Assembly: GCA_900542445.1 (NCBI GenBank)
Contig: UQNN01000012.1
Location: 1-64,000, forward strand
DNA length: 64,000 nt
Direction of reading: 5' to 3'
Source: an uncultured Eubacteriales bacterium
GTDB taxonomy: Bacteria; Bacillota; Clostridia; Christensenellales; Aristaeellaceae
Positions 7,705 through 16,107 of the stretch are shown here, one piece after another (position 1 is the first letter of the stretch; each line of letters begins with the position of its first letter). The notes below the pieces were generated by a model. That model was not told the origin of the DNA. It made no database searches and saw only the letters and a list, made by a program, of their open reading frames with translations. The translations under genes and the position numbers were made by a program.

Positions 7705-9276
7705 ATGAATAAACTCGAAATTCACATCAGCAGACGGCTTCGCGACGCGGCGCTGTGCACCCTGTTTTTTATGCTGATTCTGCACGGCTACCGCTATGTG
7801 TCGCTGGGCTTTTCCCATGATTCGCTGGCGTTTGCGTGGCCGGATGATTTGACGTGGCAGCTTTCGCTCGGCCGGTTTATGCAGCCGGTCTATTGGGCGT
7901 TTCGCGGGAGCGTCGGCGCGCCGTTCCTCGTCGGGCTGCTGACCTGCGTGTATATGACGCTTTCGGTTTACGGCACGGCCAGCCTGCTGAAAGTGCGCTC
8001 ACGGCTGACGCTGTTCCTGTTGGCGGGGCTGATGTGCGGCAGTCTGGCGCTCATCTGTGCGGATGCGACGTATGTCTATCTGACGGATATTTACGCGCTG
8101 GCGCTGCTGCTGAACGTATCGGCGGCGTGGCTCTGCCTGCGGGGGAGAAAGCGCCTGACCACGTATGTCTGCGCGGCGGTGCTGCTGATGGCTTCGGCGG
8201 GGCTGTATCAGGCGTATTTGCAGGTCTTCACCGCGCTGGTGATGGTTTGGGCCGCGATCCGGCTGCTGGAGGGCGACAGTCTGCGGGATACGTTGATGCG
8301 CCTGTATCCCCGGTGTGGCGGGAGCATTGCGGCGCTCGGCATGGGCATGGGCCTGTTCTTCGCGGTCTATCACATCGTGCTGGCGGCGACGGGCATTGCG
8401 CCGGAGGTGGGACAGAACGGCATGGCGAACCTCGGCGATTTTGAGGGCGTCTTTGTGCCGAAGCTGCTGCTGAACACGTGGCTCTATCCGATTGAACATC
8501 TGTTTTCCATGCAAGGCGCCAATCCGTTTTGGGCGCGTGCAGCGCTGATCTTTGCGCTGCTCTATGGCGTCGGCGCGACGGCCTATGTCATGCGCAGAAG
8601 CGGGCTTGACCGGGGGAGCCGAATGGCCGCGACGCTCATTTTGCTGCTGCTTCCGGCGGGCATGAACTGGATTTACCTGTTTTCCAAGGAATTTATCCAT
8701 GATTTGATGATGTATGCCTACGTCGCCGCGCCGATTTACGCGGTGGTTGTCAGCGAAATTGCGTGGGATTTGGCGCTGGCGGACGTGCAGTTCGTTTCAA
8801 CGCGAAAGCGCGCGCTGGCGTATGCCCTGCCGCTGGCCGTCTGCCTGCTGCTGCTGGATCGAACGATCTACGCCAATCGGCTGTATCTCAAAAAGGATCT
8901 GGAATACGACGCGACGCAGTCCGTGATGACGCGCGTGCTCGACCGCGTCGAGCAGTTGGACGGCTATGAGCCGGGTGAAACGCCCGTGTGTTTTATCGGC
9001 AACATCAGCCGTTCGCCCATCGCGATGACGCGGGCGGGGTTTGAGGATTACGTCTATTTCACAGGCGCGGACAAGCTGTTCGCTGTTACGGATGAGAACA
9101 TGATCTGGATGTATCTGGGCGACGTGATGGCCTACCCGATGGCGCGCCTGAACACGGCCGATCTCAGCGAAGCGCAGAGGGAAGCGGCCGAAAACATGGA
9201 CGGCTTCCCGAAAAAAGGCTCCGTCCGATGGGCGGACGGCGCGGTGCTGGTGAAGTTTTCGGAGATGGAAGAATAG
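7705..9276 (+). CDS. GtrII-like integral membrane glucosyltransferase
   Basis: A 523-residue protein with about ten or more hydrophobic segments and a soluble C-terminal tail from about residue 400. The first outer loop has HDSLAFAWPDD and LGRFMQPVY, and a later loop reads LTDIYALALLLNVSAAWL; both resemble the GtrII glucosyl-transferase family, which adds glucose from a lipid carrier to envelope polysaccharide. The N-terminal loop contains the acidic residues expected of GT-C catalysis. The ribosome site AAGGAAGGA precedes the ATG. No separate promoter is evident between the tandem repeat and the start. The acceptor polymer is unknown; other GT-C-like genes lie at 11-13 and 20-29 kb. Confidence 0.7.
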   Translation: MNKLEIHISRRLRDAALCTLFFMLILHGYRYVSLGFSHDSLAFAWPDDLTWQLSLGRFMQPVYWAFRGSVGAPFLVGLLTCVYMTLSVYGTASLLKVRSRLTLFLLAGLMCGSLALICADATYVYLTDIYALALLLNVSAAWLCLRGRKRLTTYVCAAVLLMASAGLYQAYLQVFTALVMVWAAIRLLEGDSLRDTLMRLYPRCGGSIAALGMGMGLFFAVYHIVLAATGIAPEVGQNGMANLGDFEGVFVPKLLLNTWLYPIEHLFSMQGANPFWARAALIFALLYGVGATAYVMRRSGLDRGSRMAATLILLLLPAGMNWIYLFSKEFIHDLMMYAYVAAPIYAVVVSEIAWDLALADVQFVSTRKRALAYALPLAVCLLLLDRTIYANRLYLKKDLEYDATQSVMTRVLDRVEQLDGYEPGETPVCFIGNISRSPIAMTRAGFEDYVYFTGADKLFAVTDENMIWMYLGDVMAYPMARLNTADLSEAQREAAENMDGFPKKGSVRWADGAVLVKFSEMEE

Positions 9277-9328
9277 CGGGACAGAAGGACAAATCAGGCG
9301 GCAAAATCGGGTTTTTATGCGGGAAGGC

Positions 9329-9357
9329 TTGCGCGGCAGGGGCAAAACGCGTATCAT
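9329..9357 (+). promoter_or_regulatory. sigma-A-type promoter of the peptidase gene
   Basis: TTGCGC at 9329-9334, 17 bases, TATCAT at 9352-9357. Confidence 0.5.
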
Positions 9358-9430
9358 AGACGCTAGAAAAGCATACGCTTTTAAATTGACAGTATAGACA
9401 GGACGTTAGAAACGAAACGGGAGGTACGCC

Positions 9431-10120
9431 ATGTTTTATTATTATGATCCGACGTATTGGCTGATTATCCTTGGGGCGATTGTGGCGCTGTATGCGCAGA
9501 TCAAGGTCTCGACGACGTATTCCAAATGGTCGAAGGTGCCTTCCTCCACGCGGATGACGGGCGCGCAGATGGCGCGGCAGATTTTGGATGGCAACGGCTG
9601 CGAGAATGTGCGCATTGAGCGCATTTCCGGCAAGCTGACCGATCACTATGATCCGGAAAACGGCGTGCTCCGCCTGTCCAGCGAGGTCTACGGTTCGGAT
9701 TCCGTCGCGGCGCTGGGCGTGGCCGCGCACGAAGCGGGACACGCCATTCAGGACGCGCAGGATTACGCGCCGCTGCGCATCCGCTCGACGATGGTGCCGA
9801 TTGCCAACATCGGTTCGGGCGCGTCGATTCCGCTGTTCATGCTCGGCCTGATTTTTTCGTGGGAACCGCTGGTGAAGATCGGCATCTTTTGCTTTGCGCT
9901 GGCCGTTCTGTTTTACGTGGTGACGCTGCCGGTGGAATTTAACGCTTCCGGCCGCGCGGTTCAGGTGATGGAAAGCGGCTATCTGCCGGAAGACGAGGTG
10001 CGCGGCGTGAAGGCAGTGCTTTCCGCGGCTGCGCTGACGTATGTTGCCGCCGCGCTGCAATCGCTGTTGCAGCTGCTCAGACTGGTGCTCATTGCGGGCA
10101 ACAACCGCCGCAGGGACTAA
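9431..10120 (+). CDS. YugP-family zinc metallopeptidase
   Basis: A 229-residue membrane protein of the Zn_peptidase_2 (YugP) family. It has an N-terminal membrane helix (residues 8-25), then a cytoplasmic catalytic part with HEAGH near residue 99 (zinc ligands and catalytic Glu), and three hydrophobic segments around residues 125-175 and 195-220. The VEFNASGRA block downstream probably carries the third ligand. The short DPTYWLIILGAIVALYAQ start is typical. The physiological substrate is not established. GGGAGG lies just before the ATG. Confidence 0.88.
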   Translation: MFYYYDPTYWLIILGAIVALYAQIKVSTTYSKWSKVPSSTRMTGAQMARQILDGNGCENVRIERISGKLTDHYDPENGVLRLSSEVYGSDSVAALGVAAHEAGHAIQDAQDYAPLRIRSTMVPIANIGSGASIPLFMLGLIFSWEPLVKIGIFCFALAVLFYVVTLPVEFNASGRAVQVMESGYLPEDEVRGVKAVLSAAALTYVAAALQSLLQLLRLVLIAGNNRRRD

Positions 10121-10165
10121 GCGTTCCGGCGGCGGAAGGCTTGATGAAAGGGGATTTCTGCCGCC

Positions 10166-11092
10166 ATGTCGTATTCATCGCAGACCAAAGAGGAGCTTTG
10201 CCGCTTTGAGCCGGACAGCGTGTGCTGTCTGCTGGCGGAATTGAGCGGTATCGTCTGCGCCGCCGGTTCGGTCATCTACCGCGGCGGAGGCGAGAAGCGG
10301 CTCTCCATCGAAACGGAAAACAACGCCGTCGCCCGGCGCGCGTTCCGGCTGCTGCGCGAGGTTTTTGACGTGCAGCCCCAGCTGGTGACGCTCAAGCGCT
10401 CGCGGCTCGGCGGGCGGAGCGCCTACCGCATCGAGATCAGCGGAAGCGAGGCTTCCTTCGTGCTGGAAGGATGCGGCATCGAGATGGGCCAGCGGCGTGG
10501 CGTGCCCCGCGAAATCACGGTGCGCAAATGCTGCCGCATGTCGTTTTTGCGCGGCGTGTTTCTGGCCTGCGGATCGGTGACAGACCCGGAAAAGGAATAT
10601 CATTTGGAATTTGTGCTGGAAGACGAGGCCTTTGCGGCGGCGCTGCAAAGGCTGATCGCGCGGTTTTCGCTCAGCGCGCATCTGACCAAGCGCCGCGCCA
10701 TGACGCTGGTCTATCTCAAAGGACAGAACGAAATCACGGACATGCTCAGCATTTTCGGCGCGCAGAGCGCCCGGTTCGCGATGGAGGATGCTTATATCCG
10801 CAAAGAGTTGCGCAACAACGCCAACCGCGCCGTCAACTGCGACAGCGCCAACGTGCAGCGCGCGGTGGCGGCGGCTTCCAGGCAGGCGCAGGCGATTGAG
10901 CGGGTGCTGGCGGCCCATGGACGGGAGAGCCTGCCGCCGCTGCTTTGGGAAATGGCGGAACTGCGGCTGGCCCACCCGGAAATGTCGTTGGAGGAGCTGG
11001 GCAGGCTGTGCGATCCGCCGGTCGGTAAGAGCGGCGTGAACCACAGGCTGCGCAGGTTGGAAGCCATGGCGAAAGAGCTGGAAGAAGGCTGA
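10166..11092 (+). CDS. whiA: DNA-binding protein WhiA
   Basis: A 308-residue WhiA homologue: an N-terminal LAGLIDADG-homing-endonuclease-like fold and a C-terminal helix-turn-helix domain. In Firmicutes and Actinobacteria it influences division and sporulation. Landmarks are FLRGVFLACGSVTDPEKEYHLE near residue 127, the NANRAVNCDSANVQRAV block near 213, and the C-terminal HPEMSLEELGRL with VNHRLRRLE. It lies 45 bases after yugP with an AAAGGGGA ribosome site. In Firmicutes it usually sits next to an HPr/Crh gene; here a 2.2 kb membrane-protein gene separates them. The usual upstream partners yvcJ/yvcK are not in this window. Confidence 0.93.
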   Translation: MSYSSQTKEELCRFEPDSVCCLLAELSGIVCAAGSVIYRGGGEKRLSIETENNAVARRAFRLLREVFDVQPQLVTLKRSRLGGRSAYRIEISGSEASFVLEGCGIEMGQRRGVPREITVRKCCRMSFLRGVFLACGSVTDPEKEYHLEFVLEDEAFAAALQRLIARFSLSAHLTKRRAMTLVYLKGQNEITDMLSIFGAQSARFAMEDAYIRKELRNNANRAVNCDSANVQRAVAAASRQAQAIERVLAAHGRESLPPLLWEMAELRLAHPEMSLEELGRLCDPPVGKSGVNHRLRRLEAMAKELEEG

Positions 11093-11125
11093 GCGGGCGA
11101 AACGAACTGACAAGGGAGAACGGAC

Positions 11126-13300
11126 ATGAACAAGAGGAGCAAAACTGCGGTATGGCTGCCGATTGTGGCCACGCTACTGTTTTGTGTGCTGGCGATTCTC
11201 AGCGGAAGATTGCAAAAGCAGGAGGCCATCGGCAACGTCGTTTCCGAGCAGATGACCTTTCCGAACGGAACCGGCGTGAGCCTGAGCGCGGGCGGCGCTT
11301 ACGGCCTGATGGAAAGCGAAGGGCCGGGGTTCAACCTTCCGGCGGGGAAATACCGCATTCACTGGGTGGCGGAAAACGACGGCGACGCGCTGCTGCATGT
11401 GCTCTGCGACAACGGAACGGCCATCGAACCGAGCACCTTTGTCCTGCCTGCGGGCGAAGGGGAAGGCGATATTGAGCTGACGCTGCCGGAAAGCTGCGAA
11501 AACGTGCAGCTGAAATTCGAATTTGCGGCGGGCGAATCGCTGAGCATTGAGGATATCCGCATCTATCTGCCCGCGTATGCCGACGATGAATTCACGCTGG
11601 TGTTCTTTGCGCTGGCGCTGAGCGTGCTCTGGGTGCTCTACGCAACCGGGCGCATGAAGCCGGACGACGCGTGCATCCTGCTGGCGATCGGTATAGCGGT
11701 GCTGATCGCTTCCGGCCCGGCGCTCAAGGAGACGCTGAATATCGGCCACGATACCGAGTGGCACCTGGCACGCATTAAAAATCTGGCCAGCGGCCTGCGG
11801 GAAGGGCAGTTCCCCGTGCGGCTGGGCGGCGAATCCTACAACGGATACGGCGCGCTGACCTCCATCTTCTATCCGGATTTCTTCCTCTATCCGTTTGCGC
11901 TGATGCGGCTGTGCGGCGCAAGCCTGATTTACGTGGGCAATGTGCTGAGCATCGCCATCAATCTGGCTTCGGCGCTGAGCATGTATGTTGCGGCCAAGCG
12001 GCTGTTCGGCCATCGCGGCGCGGCGGCCTGCGCTTCCATCGGCTACACGCTGGCGATGTATCGGCTTTCCGACGTGTTCACGCGTTACGCGGTCGGCGAG
12101 GCCATGGCGATGGCCATTCTGCCCATGTTCATCTGGGCGCTGTGGGAGGTCGTCTGCGGGGATCAACGCCGCTGGGCGGCGCTTTCGCTGACGGCGGCGG
12201 GCATTGCGCTCTGCCACGTGATCAGCACGATGCTCTGTGCGTTGCTGGCCGTGCTTTTCGGCCTGATCCACATTCGCGGCATCGTGAAGGAGAAGCGCAT
12301 TCTGCCGATTTTAAAGGCGGCGGGGCTCTGCGCGTTGCTTGTCGCCTTCCAATATGTGCCTTTCCTGACCTATGCGGCGGAGGGCATCGGCGCGGCGGAT
12401 CTGGCATGGCATTTGATTTACAACACCATCGAACCGGCGCAGTTATTGACGCTGGGGCGCGGCACAATCGTCAAGCCGAAGAACCTGCGCCTGCTCAGCT
12501 TTTCGGCGGGGCTGGATCTCTGGCTGATTATCGGGGCGGGATTGGCGCTGGTGGCGATCCTTCGCGGCCGTAGACGCGATGAAAACGAGCGAAAGGCGCT
12601 GACGTTCATTGCGGGCGGCGTGTTCTTCGCCGTTGCTTCGACGGATTTTTTCCCGTGGAGCTATGTGGCGCTGATTGACCATGGATTGATGGATTACATG
12701 CAGTTCACCTGGCGGCTGCTGATGCTGGCGGTGGTGCTGCTGGCGCTGGCGGCCGGATACGGCGTGGCGCGCTTCTTTGAGGAGAAGCCCGAACACGGCG
12801 TGCTGCTGACGCTGTGCCTCACGGCGGCGCTGGCTCTGCCGACACTGACAACCGAAACGCAGAGCGACTTGTATCTGCGCTACGGCGAGACGTATCCCCC
12901 GTATATGTATGGCACGGAATACACGATGGAAGGGACGAACTTCGGCTATACGCTCGACAAAAATCCGCATGTCGAACAGGGCGAAATCAGCCTGACGGCG
13001 TATGCCAAACAGGGCACGCAGATCGAAATGCAGGTGGAAGCGCAAACGGACGGCGTGATTTCCGTTCCGCTGTTTGGCTACGACGGATATCGCGCGCAGG
13101 CAGACGGACAGGAGCTGGAAACGGGGCTTGACGAAAACAAGCGGCTGACGGTTGTCGTTCCGGCGGGCACGAAGGGTGAAGTCAAACTCTGGTATGCGGG
13201 CAAGCGCTGGTGGCGGATATCGGATGCAGTATCGCTGCTGACGGCGCTGGCGCTGATCGCCGCGCGCATTCAACACAGACGGAAGGCCCAAAAGGCCTGA
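11126..13300 (+). CDS. large PTPS-related/YfhO-like membrane protein, paralogue 1
   Basis: A 724-residue protein. After one N-terminal membrane helix (residues 9-27) comes a beta-rich outer domain to about residue 150 (PAGKYRIHWVAENDGD). Next is a multi-helix region with NIGHDTEWHLARIKNLASG and GQFPVRLGGESYNGYG near residues 206-240. It ends in an outer domain (LFGYDGYRAQADGQELETG) and a last helix. The GHDxxxHLxRI block matches the '6-pyruvoyl tetrahydropterin synthase-related' membrane family and the C-terminus recalls YfhO; both are GT-C-like proteins thought to modify envelope polymers. It is clearly paralogous to the genes at 20497 and 22659. It lies 33 bases after whiA and 36 before the crh-like gene. 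The substrate is unknown. Confidence 0.7.
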   Translation: MNKRSKTAVWLPIVATLLFCVLAILSGRLQKQEAIGNVVSEQMTFPNGTGVSLSAGGAYGLMESEGPGFNLPAGKYRIHWVAENDGDALLHVLCDNGTAIEPSTFVLPAGEGEGDIELTLPESCENVQLKFEFAAGESLSIEDIRIYLPAYADDEFTLVFFALALSVLWVLYATGRMKPDDACILLAIGIAVLIASGPALKETLNIGHDTEWHLARIKNLASGLREGQFPVRLGGESYNGYGALTSIFYPDFFLYPFALMRLCGASLIYVGNVLSIAINLASALSMYVAAKRLFGHRGAAACASIGYTLAMYRLSDVFTRYAVGEAMAMAILPMFIWALWEVVCGDQRRWAALSLTAAGIALCHVISTMLCALLAVLFGLIHIRGIVKEKRILPILKAAGLCALLVAFQYVPFLTYAAEGIGAADLAWHLIYNTIEPAQLLTLGRGTIVKPKNLRLLSFSAGLDLWLIIGAGLALVAILRGRRRDENERKALTFIAGGVFFAVASTDFFPWSYVALIDHGLMDYMQFTWRLLMLAVVLLALAAGYGVARFFEEKPEHGVLLTLCLTAALALPTLTTETQSDLYLRYGETYPPYMYGTEYTMEGTNFGYTLDKNPHVEQGEISLTAYAKQGTQIEMQVEAQTDGVISVPLFGYDGYRAQADGQELETGLDENKRLTVVVPAGTKGEVKLWYAGKRWWRISDAVSLLTALALIAARIQHRRKAQKA

Positions 13301-13336
13301 ACCCGACACGAGCAGAGCGAAAGGAGAAAGTGAGCG

Positions 13337-13585
13337 ATGGAGCTGACGATTAAAGTTGCGATTCAGAAGGAAATGATGACCCGGCAGGCGGCCGATATCG
13401 CGCACAGGATGAGCGAATTTGAGAGCCGCGTGCTGCTCAAGCGGCAGAATTTGACGGTCAACGCCAAATCGCTGATGGGCGTGCTTTCCGCCGATTTGCG
13501 CGACGGGCAGGCCGTGACCATTCTTGCCGAAGGGCCGGATGAGGCGCAGGCAGTGTGTACGCTCAGCAAATTGCTGGGGGCGTAA
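13337..13585 (+). CDS. HPr/Crh-like protein lacking the phosphoacceptor histidine
   Basis: An 82-residue member of the HPr fold. The Ser46-region is preserved as VNAKSLMGV (Ser45), the site phosphorylated by HPr kinase, and the C-terminal ILAEGPDEAQAV is typical. In the active-site loop, GxHARPA of HPr is replaced by EMMTRQA, so the phosphotransfer histidine aligns with Met14. It therefore should not carry phosphate in the sugar PTS. Like Bacillus Crh, it could act only as a regulatory partner, for example of CcpA. The whiA-crh association is conserved in Firmicutes and supports this reading. AAAGGAGA lies before the ATG. Confidence 0.82.
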   Translation: MELTIKVAIQKEMMTRQAADIAHRMSEFESRVLLKRQNLTVNAKSLMGVLSADLRDGQAVTILAEGPDEAQAVCTLSKLLGA

Positions 13586-13671
13586 ACAAGGCGGGCGGAT
13601 TTCAGCGCGCCATCATATTCGACCGGAAACCCAAAAGAAGCACAAAAATAGAAATATTTTAATGAACACTC

Positions 13672-13702
13672 TTGACAAAATCTGTCGGGGGGGTGTTATC
13701 TT
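13672..13702 (+). promoter_or_regulatory. candidate promoter of the gntR operon
   Basis: TTGACA at 13672-13677 is clear. The -10 is uncertain: TTATCT at 13696 (18-base spacer) or TATCTT at 13697 (19). The following 13710-13740 segment contains TAC-CT-GTA and repeated ACAAGTT-like sites that may be the GntR operator. Confidence 0.45.
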
Positions 13703-13757
13703 TTATACATGACATACCTGTAATACAAGTTAGACAAGTTTTGCCGGAGGATGAAGC

Positions 13758-14483
13758 ATGGAGAGAACAGACAACCTGAAACTTCTCCCGGATGAAGTTT
13801 ACGAAAATCTTTTGAACAAAATCGTCAATAAGGAATGGAAAATCGGAGACAGGATTCCTTCGGAAAACGCGCTGTGCAAGGAATATGGAGTCAGCCGCGT
13901 CAGCGTCCGCGCGGCGCTGCAAAAGCTTCAGGCGCAGAACATGGTCATCACGCGGCCCGGACGCGGCACGTTTGTGCTCAGCAACCGAACGGGCGAAAAC
14001 GCCATCAGCATGACGGTCGGCAAGATGGATTTGAGCAAAAACGAATTCCGCTATGTGGTGGAACTGCGCAAAGCCATCGAGTTCACGGCGGTGGAACTGA
14101 TGGTCAAATACGGCCATCCAGAGGATTTTGAGCGGCTGCACGACGCGCTTGAGCAGATGAGGGACTGCGGCGGCGACGTGGAAAAATACGTGAAAGCCGA
14201 TTACGACTTCCATTGGGCGATTATTCTGGGCAGTCACAATCCGCTGTTTGCCAGCGTGATGAACGGGCTGAAGGACGTGCTCATGCGCTATTTTCAGGAG
14301 ATGGCGGCGGTTTCAAACGGCAATTTCTCAAGAGCCATTCAAAACCACACGCAGATTTATGAGAGCCTGATCTCCCGCAACGCGGAACACGTGAAACGCG
14401 TGATTGACGGCACGTTTGAATACAATCTGGTTCGATTCCGCAATGCGTTCAAGGAAGAAGAGGGGGAGACGGAACAGCCATGA
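13758..14483 (+). CDS. GntR-family transcriptional regulator (FadR/FCD subfamily)
   Basis: A 241-residue regulator. Residues 10-75 are the GntR winged helix (IGDRIPSENALCKEYGVSRVSVRAAL and a GRGTFV wing). Residues 95-230 are an all-helical FCD ligand domain with the metal/ligand set starting at ELRKAIEF, then DYDFHWAIILGSHNPLF near 151 and NHTQIYESLISRN near 200. Such proteins usually repress the catabolic operon that they head and are released by a small organic acid. It overlaps the next gene by ATGA. The inferred inducer is the sugar acid or a related acid handled by the downstream enzyme and transporter. Confidence 0.88.
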   Translation: MERTDNLKLLPDEVYENLLNKIVNKEWKIGDRIPSENALCKEYGVSRVSVRAALQKLQAQNMVITRPGRGTFVLSNRTGENAISMTVGKMDLSKNEFRYVVELRKAIEFTAVELMVKYGHPEDFERLHDALEQMRDCGGDVEKYVKADYDFHWAIILGSHNPLFASVMNGLKDVLMRYFQEMAAVSNGNFSRAIQNHTQIYESLISRNAEHVKRVIDGTFEYNLVRFRNAFKEEEGETEQP

Positions 14484-15616
14484 AAATCACGGATGTACAG
14501 ATCTGCCGGGTGACGCTGCCCACAGACCGCTGGCTGCTTGTGTGCGTGGAGACGGACGAAGGGCACAGAGGCTGGGGCGAAGTGACGGGCAGCATGGACG
14601 ATCACGGATTGGCCGCGCTGCTGGAAGGGCTGAAACCGACGCTTATCGGCCGGAATCCGCTGAACATCGCCGAATGCGAGCGGCCGTTTCATCAGTGGAC
14701 GTATCCCGTGACGCGAACCATCCGGACATACAGCACGGCGCTTTCGGGACTCGATCAGGCGCTTTGGGATGTGACGGCCAGGCACTACGGCCTGCCGCTG
14801 TACCGGATGTACGGCGCGGGGGAGAAGAAGAGCATTCCGTTGTACGCCAACCTGAATAAGGCGATTCGCCAGAAGCGGCGGCCTGAGGACTTGGAGAAAA
14901 ACGGCGTGCTGGCCGCGCAGGCTGGCTATGCGATGCTCAAGTGCACGCCGTTTGACGAAGTGAATCCCGCCAACGTGGATTCGGATTTGGACGCGGGCTT
15001 CCGGCGGCTGGAAGCGCTGGCCCGCCACGTGTCGATCGAGCGCATTGCGATAGATTGTCATCAGCGGTTTGAGCGCTATACCCTTTCGCGAATGCTCTCG
15101 CGCCTGCTGGATGACTTTGGCGTGCCGTATTGGGTGGAAGACCCTGTGGATGTGAAGGATTACGACGCCATGCGCACGGTGATTGCGCGCTACCCGCAGA
15201 TCCGCTGGGCGGCGGGTGAGGACGCGCTGACCTACAACATGATGAACCAGATCATGCAGTCCCGTTGTTATGAGATGCTCATGCCGGATGTCAAATACAT
15301 CGGCGGGCCGAGCGTGGTGAAAAACGTGATGGCCTACGGCGAGGGGCTGGGCTTCAAGGTGACGCTGCATAATCCGAACGGCCTGATTGCCACGGCGCAC
15401 AGCGCGCACCTTTCAGCGCTCTCGCGGTTTGAAACCATGATGGAGTATCCCTTCATGGCCGTGCCGGAACGCGAACTGCTGTGCGAACCGATGGAACAGG
15501 TTCACGATGGCCGGTACTGGTTCAGCGAAGAACCGGGCATTGGCATCGAGCTCAAGCCGGAAGTATTTCGGACGTATGGCGAGCGCTTTGTGAACGGGCG
15601 CTGGGAACGCATGTGA
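14480..15616 (+). CDS. mandelate racemase/muconate-lactonizing enzyme family protein (sugar-acid dehydratase or racemase)
   Basis: A 378-residue member of the enolase superfamily. The N-terminal capping domain (residues 1-125, including SALSGLDQALWDVTARHYGLPLY) precedes a TIM barrel. Metal ligands are visible as AIDCHQRF (Asp, about 193), YWVEDPVD (Glu, about 219) and AAGEDAL (Glu, about 245); a catalytic His is likely in KVTLHNPNGLI near 295. Members abstract a proton alpha to a carboxylate, as in galactonate, gluconate or mandelate metabolism. Next to a GntR regulator and a carboxylate transporter, a sugar-acid dehydratase is the likeliest role. The exact substrate cannot be assigned. Confidence 0.85.
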   Translation: MKITDVQICRVTLPTDRWLLVCVETDEGHRGWGEVTGSMDDHGLAALLEGLKPTLIGRNPLNIAECERPFHQWTYPVTRTIRTYSTALSGLDQALWDVTARHYGLPLYRMYGAGEKKSIPLYANLNKAIRQKRRPEDLEKNGVLAAQAGYAMLKCTPFDEVNPANVDSDLDAGFRRLEALARHVSIERIAIDCHQRFERYTLSRMLSRLLDDFGVPYWVEDPVDVKDYDAMRTVIARYPQIRWAAGEDALTYNMMNQIMQSRCYEMLMPDVKYIGGPSVVKNVMAYGEGLGFKVTLHNPNGLIATAHSAHLSALSRFETMMEYPFMAVPERELLCEPMEQVHDGRYWFSEEPGIGIELKPEVFRTYGERFVNGRWERM

Positions 15617-15634
15617 CGCGGGAGGGACGAGAAC

Positions 15635-16075
15635 GTGAAGAACAGGAATCTCTGTGTGTCGCTGGGCATGCTGGCGTTCAGCGGCGTGCTGCTTGCGCAG
15701 ACAATGACGATCAAGGTGGCGGACAGCCGAATGCTGCCGATGCTGTCGTTTGTGTTGTGTGCCTTTTCCGGCGCAGTGCTGCTGATTCAATCGCTGACGG
15801 GCCGCGCAAACGACGAGACGGGCGGATTGCTGTTTGCCCGAAAGGAATGGCTGGCGATCGTCGCACTGCTGGCCTGCTGGGCGCTGATGCCTGCGCTGGG
15901 CTTCTTTGCTTCCGTCTTCCTGATGCTGATGGCGATTTCGCTGATTATGGCGGAAGGATGGACGGCGCGGACGGTGGGCAGGCAGGCGGCGCTGAATCTG
16001 GCGTTTACCGCATGTCTGTACGTGGTATTTGTGGTTTTGCTTCAAATGGTCACGCCTTCGGGGTTGATCATTTAA
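15635..16075 (+). CDS. tripartite tricarboxylate transporter, small membrane subunit (TctB)
   Basis: A 146-residue protein with four hydrophobic segments, matching TctB (DUF1468) in length and position. It uses a GTG start at 15635 after GGGAGGGACG. With the following periplasmic-type binding protein and the 499-residue TctA it forms a complete sodium- or proton-driven TTT importer. GFFASVFLMLMAISL is the typical third helix. Confidence 0.8.
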   Translation: MKNRNLCVSLGMLAFSGVLLAQTMTIKVADSRMLPMLSFVLCAFSGAVLLIQSLTGRANDETGGLLFARKEWLAIVALLACWALMPALGFFASVFLMLMAISLIMAEGWTARTVGRQAALNLAFTACLYVVFVVLLQMVTPSGLII

Positions 16076-16107
16076 AAAAAGAAAGAGAACAAAGAGGAGG
16101 AACGAAC

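Noticed and set aside
7406..7708. Plus-strand 100-codon frame with a duplicated peptide
   Set aside because: It is only a translation of the tandem repeat and overlaps the end of pyk; it has no ribosome site.
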